A stretch of DNA of 58,015 nucleotides from Bacteroidales bacterium (GTDB lineage Bacteria > Bacteroidota > Bacteroidia > Bacteroidales > F082). Below, piece by piece: positions 51,864 through 58,015 of the stretch. The stretch spans positions 1 through 58,015 of the forward strand of contig JAFYHS010000008.1 of NCBI GenBank assembly GCA_017539045.1, written 5' to 3'. A program made the translations under genes and the position numbers. How positions within the stretch are numbered: position 1 is the stretch's first letter; every line of letters begins with the position of its first letter. The notes beneath the pieces are model-generated. The model was not told the DNA's origin. It ran no database searches and worked only from the letters and a program-made list of their open reading frames with translations.

Positions 51864-51871
51864 TACCTTTG
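51864..51871 (+). promoter_or_regulatory. Promoter -7 element for the M14 peptidase gene
   Basis: TACCTTTG, exact TAnnTTTG, followed by CATG and 20 nt upstream of the ATG at 51892. It argues against the longer frame beginning at 51844. Confidence 0.6.
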
Positions 51872-51891
51872 CATGTTTATTTTTTAAGAAA

Positions 51892-54264
51892 ATGAAGCTT
51901 TTACGTTTTGTATGCCTTTTTTGTGCTGCTATCCTTGGTGGCACAACCATGGCTCAGAGCCAGAGAGAACTCCAACAACTGATGCGTGACCGCGGTGAGT
52001 ATTACTTCACCCTCAGCGTCGACGACCCCGCCCAGATACATGAACTCAGCCGTATTTGCTCTGTCGACGGCACAGACGGCCGTAATGTAGTGGCCTACGC
52101 CAACCAGCAGGAATACGACAAACTCATCGCCTTGGGATTCCAACCCGAGTTGCAGACCCCGCCTTGTATGCTCCACGATGCCGTTATGTGGGATGGTAGC
52201 AATCGATCTTCGTATGCGTGGGACAGTTACCCAACTTATGATGCATACCAAAACATGATGGAAGCCTTCCCTGAACAAGCTTTGAGCGATCGTTCTTGTA
52301 CACTTCTAGACCTTGGAACTTTGAATAGCGGGCGCAAAATTCTTGGTGTTCGCCTGAATAACGGACAACCTAATGGAAAGCCAAAATTCCTGTATAGTTC
52401 TACTATGCATGGTGATGAGGTAACGGGTATGATGCTCATGTTAAGGCTCATTGACGAATTCTGTACTAGTAATGACCCTCGTATTGTCAATCTCTTGAAT
52501 AATATAGATCTCTTCATATTCCCTTTGACCAATCCCGATGGCACGTATTATGGCGGCAACAATACCATGAATCAGGCTCGTAGATACAATAATAATGGAG
52601 TGGATTTAAACCGTAACTATAAGGATTATCACAGAGGCGATCATCCTGACGGGAATAGTTATGCTTTAGAGACGCAATGGACCATGCAGTTGGCAGACGA
52701 GTATTTGTTCACAATGAGCGCCAACTATCATGGTGGTGCCGAGGTGGCAAACTATCCTTGGGACGCTATTGATGACAGACATCCTGACGATGCCTGGTAT
52801 CAATACATTTGTCTGGACTATGTCAGTCGTGCTAGAGCGGTTTCTTCATCCTATATGAAAGATCCTTTTTCCAACGGCATCACTAATGGTGCAGACTGGT
52901 ATGTGATTACTGGTAGTCGTCAGGATTATGAGAATGCCTACGGCCAATGTCGTGAAATTACAATGGAATGTTCTAGTACAAAGAAACCCAATGCCTCTAC
53001 CATGCCGACCTATTGGAACTATAACCATAATGCCATGTTGGGACTTTTGGAACAGTGCTTGAATGGTGTTCATGGTGTGGTGCGTGACGCCGACACAGGT
53101 GAACCTATTGAAGGTGTGAAGGTGACCGTGCTCAACCACGACAGTGAGACTTCTTTTGTCACCACGCATTCCGTGGGTGATTTCCATAGGCCTATCAAAG
53201 GCGGCACCTATACCTTCGAATTCTCTAAAGATGGTTTTTGCACCGAGAAAACGAATGTGACTGTTTCCGATGGCCAACGGGAGGATGTTGATGTCTTTCT
53301 ATTCCCCGAAGGCAATTGCCCGGTTACTATGGAATGCTATGAACAAGTGAGTCCTTCAGCCGCGGGCTCCTATGTGATGGGCTACCTCAACGGTTCAACT
53401 CTTTTGATGCCAACTCACAATGGCAGCTCAACAGCAAACGCTACCTCTGTTGATGTGACTCCGACTGAGAATGGTTTTTCTGTGGAAGAAGAAACACTTA
53501 CTGGTTTATACACTTTGACGGCATACGGAAATGGTCAGTATTATATCTCGTATAACGGACGGTATTTAGCAAAAACCAACTATGGCAGTAGCCTTACATG
53601 GGGGACTTCCACAAGCCAATACGGCAGATGGCATATTGATAATAATGGTATTTATGTAACTTCATCAAGTGGCATGGGAGGCAGCTCCACGTATTATTTA
53701 TTCTTCGACACCAACAGCAACTCTTTCAAGCTTAGCACAACTCAACACAACAACATCACTTTCTACCAAGAAGGCGATTGCCCCACCACGGTAGCCCTCA
53801 ATGATGAATGGAACTGGTGGACGCCCACCATTGAAATGTCGCTTGAAGACCTTGAGACAGCCCTTGGCGGCAACGCCATCCTCATCAATTCGCAAGATGA
53901 GGGCTTCGCCCGCTATGATGGTGAAGGCTGGAGCGGCACCTTGACGGAGATTGAACCTGGACAGATGTACCGTGTCCTGACTACCGCAGCAACGGAATTC
54001 ACCTTGAACGGCGCGGCCGTGACCTCTGCAATCACCATCCTCCCGGGTTACAACTGGTTTGGCTACACGGGCTCGCAGTCGAAGACGATCTCTGCCGCTT
54101 TCAGTGGATTCACGCCCACCGAGGACGACACCATTACCGCAGAGGACGGTACTTCCGCCACTTACACCAATGGCAGTTGGGATGATAACTTCATCCTAAT
54201 GCCAGGTCACGGCTACGTGTACCACTCCAACGCCCAAGAAAGCCGTAACATTACTTTTGAATAA
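51892..54264 (+). CDS. Secreted M14 zinc carboxypeptidase with WNWW tail
   Basis: 790 aa from MKLLRFVCLFCAAILGGTTMAQS. Residues ~25-125 are a propeptide-like region. The M14 catalytic domain (~125-390) has zinc ligands His173 and Glu176 (STMHGDEVTGMM) and His280 (SANYHGGAEV), substrate residues GVDLNRNYKDYH, and the catalytic Glu359 (REITMECSS). A carboxypeptidase-regulatory-like domain (~395-475, GVVRDADTGEPIEGVKVTVLNHD) follows, then a beta domain (~500-625, YVMGYLNGSTLLMP, YYISYNGRYLAK). Residues ~634-790 carry the duplicated module (NDEWNWWTPTIEM, then GYNWFGYTG) common to the two upstream hydrolases. It is cell-surface or extracellular. It has its own promoter and is 19 bp from the next protease gene, likely in the same operon. 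Confidence 0.94.
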   Translation: MKLLRFVCLFCAAILGGTTMAQSQRELQQLMRDRGEYYFTLSVDDPAQIHELSRICSVDGTDGRNVVAYANQQEYDKLIALGFQPELQTPPCMLHDAVMWDGSNRSSYAWDSYPTYDAYQNMMEAFPEQALSDRSCTLLDLGTLNSGRKILGVRLNNGQPNGKPKFLYSSTMHGDEVTGMMLMLRLIDEFCTSNDPRIVNLLNNIDLFIFPLTNPDGTYYGGNNTMNQARRYNNNGVDLNRNYKDYHRGDHPDGNSYALETQWTMQLADEYLFTMSANYHGGAEVANYPWDAIDDRHPDDAWYQYICLDYVSRARAVSSSYMKDPFSNGITNGADWYVITGSRQDYENAYGQCREITMECSSTKKPNASTMPTYWNYNHNAMLGLLEQCLNGVHGVVRDADTGEPIEGVKVTVLNHDSETSFVTTHSVGDFHRPIKGGTYTFEFSKDGFCTEKTNVTVSDGQREDVDVFLFPEGNCPVTMECYEQVSPSAAGSYVMGYLNGSTLLMPTHNGSSTANATSVDVTPTENGFSVEEETLTGLYTLTAYGNGQYYISYNGRYLAKTNYGSSLTWGTSTSQYGRWHIDNNGIYVTSSSGMGGSSTYYLFFDTNSNSFKLSTTQHNNITFYQEGDCPTTVALNDEWNWWTPTIEMSLEDLETALGGNAILINSQDEGFARYDGEGWSGTLTEIEPGQMYRVLTTAATEFTLNGAAVTSAITILPGYNWFGYTGSQSKTISAAFSGFTPTEDDTITAEDGTSATYTNGSWDDNFILMPGHGYVYHSNAQESRNITFE

Positions 54265-54283
54265 ATAACAAACATAACATACG

Positions 54284-57200
54284 ATGAAAAAAGTACTATT
54301 CTCACTATTGCTTCTTGCCTTCGGCCTGAGTGCCATGGCACAACAGATACAACTGCGTTCCGCCGACAAGGCCGAATGTGTGAAGAGCGACATGACAAGC
54401 CTCAAGGCCTCGTTCTCCTTCTCCACCATCAAGGCGGAGGACGTGGAGAGCGAACGTGGCACTTTCTCGTGGCTCTCGATGGCCAACACCGTCATCGGAG
54501 GCAACGAAGGCGAGCCCCAAATCCCCGTTGTCAACCAATTGATTGCCGTTCCTTTCGGTGCACAGCCGCGCATCGAGATTACGAGCTACAGCACGACGGA
54601 CTATCGTCTCGAAGACCTTGGCATCCACACCTTGGTGCCGCGTCAGCCTTCGATTCGTAAGGACAAACGTCCCGAGGATGTGCCCTTTGTCATGAACGAA
54701 GCCGCCTACCAGACCCGTGGCTTGCGTTCTGAACCCACAGCGACTGTCAGTGTGGAAGGTACGATGCGTGGCGTACAACTTGGCACGATGACCATCGAGC
54801 CTGTCAGCTACGACCCCGTCAACAACACCCTGCGCGTGTTCAACGACATCGAGGTAGAGGTGCACTTCGACGGCGCCGACGCCCAAGCCACAGAGGATAT
54901 GCTGTTGAGGACCTATAGCCCAGCTTTCGACAACGTCTATGCTCAATTGTTCAACAACAGAGCCATAACAGATGTTTATACCGACCACCCTGACCTGTAC
55001 AACACACCAGTCAAGATGCTGGTGATCTGTTATTCGGGCTTCCAAGGCAATGCCGCCCTTGAGAGTTGGCTGCAATGGAAGCTTCAGAAGGGCTATTATG
55101 TCGATATCTACTACACTAGTGAGACAGGTACTACAGCAAGCGCCATCGCTTCTTTCATCAAGACAAAATACAACGCTTCCGTTTCGGCCGGCAACGCCTA
55201 CACCTATCTCATTGTCATTGGCGACACGGGACAAGTCCCGCAATACATGACCAAGACAGTTGACGAACAGTGTGCCTCTGACCTCGGTTATTCAAGTGTC
55301 AATTTCTCGTCAAGTACGAGCAACTACTTCCCCGACATGTACTACAGCCGTATGTCGGTGGAGAACACTACGCACCTGACCAACTATATCAACAAAGTGC
55401 TGACCTACGAGAGATATGAGTTCACCGATGGCGGTAACTACCTGAACAACGTTATTCTCGTCGGCGGTTGGGATTCGAGTTGGACAGCCAGAGTGGCCAA
55501 ACCCACCATCAACTATGCTACGAACTATTACTTCAAGTCAAGCAACACCACCTATGGTGGCTTTGAAAACGGCACTATCAGTGCCACAGTGTCAACAAGC
55601 TCGACACAGGGTTATTCTGGAACGAACAACGGTTGCTATAATGGCATCAACAACGGTGTGTGCTTCCTGAACTACACCGCACACGGCGACAAGCAGGAAT
55701 GGTATCAGCCTAAAATGACTGCTGCCCATGTGGCCACGCTTACCAACACGGGCAAGTATTTCTTTGGCGTGGGTAACTGCTGCCTGACAGGTAACTTCAA
55801 CAATACCTCGACAACCTATTCACCTGGCTCTGCCATAGGCACCAACGCCTGTTTTGCGGAAACCATGATTCGTGTTCCCAATGCCGGTGCCGTTGCCTAC
55901 GTTGGCTGCTCGCCCTATTCCTATTGGTATGAGGACTTTTATTGGGCAGTTGGAGCACATTCCTACTCGGCAGGCAACTACCCGACTCAATCGGCTTCTT
56001 CAAAAGGTGTATATGATATTATGTTTGAAGACCAATACTGGAATTCGGCATCTTCACTGCTGTATCTTGGCAATCTCGCCGTGCAACAAGCTGTTACCAA
56101 TGGTAACACTACTAGCGGAATCACCGATGGCAACTGCAACAACTCGGCCCACTATTACTTCCAGTTCTACCACACCTTTGGCGATGGTTCCGTGATGCCT
56201 TACATCACCAAACCCGAAGTGAACACCGTGACGATACCCAGCACGGTCACCCCGGGTACCACCTCCATCACTGTTAATGCCTTGGCGGGTTCATACGTCG
56301 CTGTCACCGACAACAGCTCGGTCATCTACGGCGTTGCCGAGGCCAACTCGTCGGGAGTGGCCACCGTGAACTTTACCAATGCCATCCCCAGCAGCGGCAC
56401 GCTTTATGTGGTCGTCACCCGCCAGCAATACCAGCCCTATTTTGGCACCATTAGCATCGTGGGTGGCACACAATACACCATCACCGCCACGGCCAACCCG
56501 ACTAACGGCGGTACTGTCAGTGGCACAGGGCAGTATTACGGGAATACCTCCTGCACGCTGGCCGCCACGGCCAACACGCAATACGAGTTCGTCAACTGGA
56601 CGAAGAATGGCTCTCAGGTTTCTACCGATAACCCATATACCTTCACCGTAACGGGCAACTCTACATACGTGGCCAACTTTGTAGTTTTGACACCTCATAC
56701 CGTGAACTGTGCCACAGTGGAGAATGGTAGCATCAGCGCCAGCCCCACCACGGCCTACAAGAACGAGATTGTCACGCTGACGGCCACGCCCGCTTCGGGT
56801 TACTTCTTCTCGGCATGGGACGTGCGCGACGCCAGCAACAATCCCATCACGGTGACCGACAACCAATTCACCATGCCCGACAGCGATGTTACTGTCAGCG
56901 CCACCTTCGTCAGCGGCTGCACCGTCACCGTCGCTGAGGTGGAGCACGGCACGGTCACAGCTACGCCCATGGGTGCTGTCCCTGGCACGACCATCACGTT
57001 GACGGCCACACCCGACACAGACTACTTCCTGAGCACATGGCTCGTCTTCAAGACGGGCGATGTGAATACCGCCGTGACTGTGACGAACAACCAGTTCGCC
57101 TTGCCCGCATACGACGTGACCGTTGTCGGCATCTTCAAGCTGCCACAAGAAGAGAACATTATCGTTGGAAGCGACGGAGAATCTTATGCATATTTGCCTA

Positions 57201-58015
57201 CTTATTCCTATTGGAAATACAACTTTTCACAACAGATTTACACCGTTTCTGAAATCGGACAAGCTGGTACAATTACAGCAATTGCATTTAAGAATCCTAC
57301 TGCAAACTCTACTTCGAGAAATTTGGACGTTTATCTTGCCCATACTTCCAAAACGAGTTTTACCAGTAATAACGATTGGGTTGCCATGAATGCGTCTAGT
57401 AAGGCGTTTTCAGGTAATGTCGAGTTTTTGGCTAATGGCTGGACCACTATTACTCTAGACACTCCCTTTGAGTATAATGGTCAAAACAATTTGATTGTAT
57501 GTGTTGACGATAACACTGGATCATACATATCTAGTTCAAGTTCACCAAATTTCAACATCTATACCACAAGTACACAAACATCCATCTATGCATACAACGA
57601 CAACACAAACTATAATCCCGCTTCCATGAGCGCATCAGGAAGTCGTGTCAAGAACAACAACCAAATCACCTTCACAATTTCTGTGCCCAGTAACAACGCT
57701 TCGCTGGCCGTTGCGCCCAACGCCATGGACGGCTTCACCTATGCAGAAGGTGATGGTCCATCGGTGGTGAAGAGTGTGGCTGTCATCGGAGTCGACCTCT
57801 CGGGCGACATCACCGTGACCGCGCCCGACGACTATGAGGTCAGCGATGCGGAAAACGGCACCTACGGCAACACAGTTACCCTCGCCGCCGGCAACCGGGG
57901 CAACCGCGAGACGCTTACCTACGACTTCGAGGACGGCTGGCAGAACTGGACCACGTTCCAAGGCTCGACCACCTCGCCGCACAGCTGGATGCACAACACG
58001 GAATATACGGCATAC
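54284..58015 (+). CDS. Gingipain-like C25 cysteine protease, 3' end outside window
   Basis: An open frame of 1244 codons from ATG 54284 to the window end with no stop. The signal peptide MKKVLFSLLLLAFGLSAMAQ is followed by a gingipain-type propeptide (~22-235, GEPQIPVVNQLIAVPFGAQPRIEI). The C25 peptidase domain (~240-610) has catalytic His467 in NYTAHGDKQEW and Cys500 in GNCCLTGNF, followed by NACFAETMIRVPNAGAVAYVG, as in the gingipain CxxGxF...CFAE arrangement. An Ig-like domain (~640-725), three divergent InlB-type B-repeats (~730-952, NPTNGGTVSGTGQYYGNTSC), a beta domain (~957-1130), and the start of a cleaved-adhesin/MAM-like domain (YDFEDGWQNWTTFQGS) follow. The expected sorting tail lies beyond the window. 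Confidence 0.93.
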   Translation, partial: MKKVLFSLLLLAFGLSAMAQQIQLRSADKAECVKSDMTSLKASFSFSTIKAEDVESERGTFSWLSMANTVIGGNEGEPQIPVVNQLIAVPFGAQPRIEITSYSTTDYRLEDLGIHTLVPRQPSIRKDKRPEDVPFVMNEAAYQTRGLRSEPTATVSVEGTMRGVQLGTMTIEPVSYDPVNNTLRVFNDIEVEVHFDGADAQATEDMLLRTYSPAFDNVYAQLFNNRAITDVYTDHPDLYNTPVKMLVICYSGFQGNAALESWLQWKLQKGYYVDIYYTSETGTTASAIASFIKTKYNASVSAGNAYTYLIVIGDTGQVPQYMTKTVDEQCASDLGYSSVNFSSSTSNYFPDMYYSRMSVENTTHLTNYINKVLTYERYEFTDGGNYLNNVILVGGWDSSWTARVAKPTINYATNYYFKSSNTTYGGFENGTISATVSTSSTQGYSGTNNGCYNGINNGVCFLNYTAHGDKQEWYQPKMTAAHVATLTNTGKYFFGVGNCCLTGNFNNTSTTYSPGSAIGTNACFAETMIRVPNAGAVAYVGCSPYSYWYEDFYWAVGAHSYSAGNYPTQSASSKGVYDIMFEDQYWNSASSLLYLGNLAVQQAVTNGNTTSGITDGNCNNSAHYYFQFYHTFGDGSVMPYITKPEVNTVTIPSTVTPGTTSITVNALAGSYVAVTDNSSVIYGVAEANSSGVATVNFTNAIPSSGTLYVVVTRQQYQPYFGTISIVGGTQYTITATANPTNGGTVSGTGQYYGNTSCTLAATANTQYEFVNWTKNGSQVSTDNPYTFTVTGNSTYVANFVVLTPHTVNCATVENGSISASPTTAYKNEIVTLTATPASGYFFSAWDVRDASNNPITVTDNQFTMPDSDVTVSATFVSGCTVTVAEVEHGTVTATPMGAVPGTTITLTATPDTDYFLSTWLVFKTGDVNTAVTVTNNQFALPAYDVTVVGIFKLPQEENIIVGSDGESYAYLPTYSYWKYNFSQQIYTVSEIGQAGTITAIAFKNPTANSTSRNLDVYLAHTSKTSFTSNNDWVAMNASSKAFSGNVEFLANGWTTITLDTPFEYNGQNNLIVCVDDNTGSYISSSSSPNFNIYTTSTQTSIYAYNDNTNYNPASMSASGSRVKNNNQITFTISVPSNNASLAVAPNAMDGFTYAEGDGPSVVKSVAVIGVDLSGDITVTAPDDYEVSDAENGTYGNTVTLAAGNRGNRETLTYDFEDGWQNWTTFQGSTTSPHSWMHNTEYTAY

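Overview
The window looks like a chromosomal segment from an uncultured member of the Bacteroidota, most likely Bacteroidales. Most transcription units with a visible promoter carry the phylum's -7 element TAnnTTTG. Shine-Dalgarno sites are weak. There are TonB-dependent barrels with carboxypeptidase-like N-domains, several lipoproteins, a type IX secretion system (T9SS) plug protein, a PorV/PorQ-family barrel, and many secreted proteins with T9SS sorting tails or a related-looking tail. Housekeeping genes are G+C-balanced with strong codon bias, which produces many long antisense shadow ORFs.

Layout. (1) 1-3.4 kb: 3' end of leuS, a GH29 alpha-L-fucosidase, and a zeta-toxin-like kinase overlapping a 66-aa partner. 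(2) 3.6-8.1 kb: two lipoproteins, an M1 peptidase and a repeat protein, the last two with T9SS tails. (3) 8.1-12.7 kb, minus strand: sensor kinase, rpoN, asnS. (4) 12.8-15.0 kb: an AT-richer patch with a REP-associated (IS200-like) tyrosine transposase, REP-like palindromes, and a single ORF joining a GNAT acetyltransferase to a bifunctional DAHP synthase/chorismate mutase, with a REP palindrome at the junction. (5) 15.0-25.6 kb: two lipoproteins, then a tight three-gene unit: a 1253-aa TonB-dependent receptor, a 1545-aa secreted protein with a T9SS-like tail, and a PorV/PorQ-like barrel. (6) 25.7-42.5 kb: greA, HIT protein, T9SS plug protein, priA, a TonB-type barrel, purL, ybaK, GNAT, AI-2E-type permease, LysM lytic transglycosylase, DUF4837 lipoprotein, a small lipoprotein, and an HsdR-N-like nuclease-fold protein. 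(7) 42.7-58 kb: a secretome island with a 1250-aa multidomain surface protein, an 81-aa protein with a CTERM-like tail, a C10 (streptopain-like) protease, an endonuclease I, an M14 carboxypeptidase, and a gingipain-like C25 protease that runs off the window and has no stop codon in it.

How the genes work together. The island appears to be a set of exported digestive enzymes (two cysteine proteases, a carboxypeptidase and a nuclease). Three of them end in the same roughly 150-residue tandem module built on W-N-W-W / W-F-G-Y motifs, which I cannot assign to a named sorting domain. The plug protein and the PorV/PorQ-like protein are parts or relatives of the export machinery. The receptor/1545-aa/PorV-like operon looks like a dedicated surface-display unit. 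Palindromic repeats recur between genes and, in two places, inside reading frames.

Most interesting candidates: the shared WNWW tail, the receptor-cargo-PorV-like operon, the REP-bridged GNAT-DAHP synthase fusion, and terminator hairpins placed immediately upstream of promoter -7 elements.
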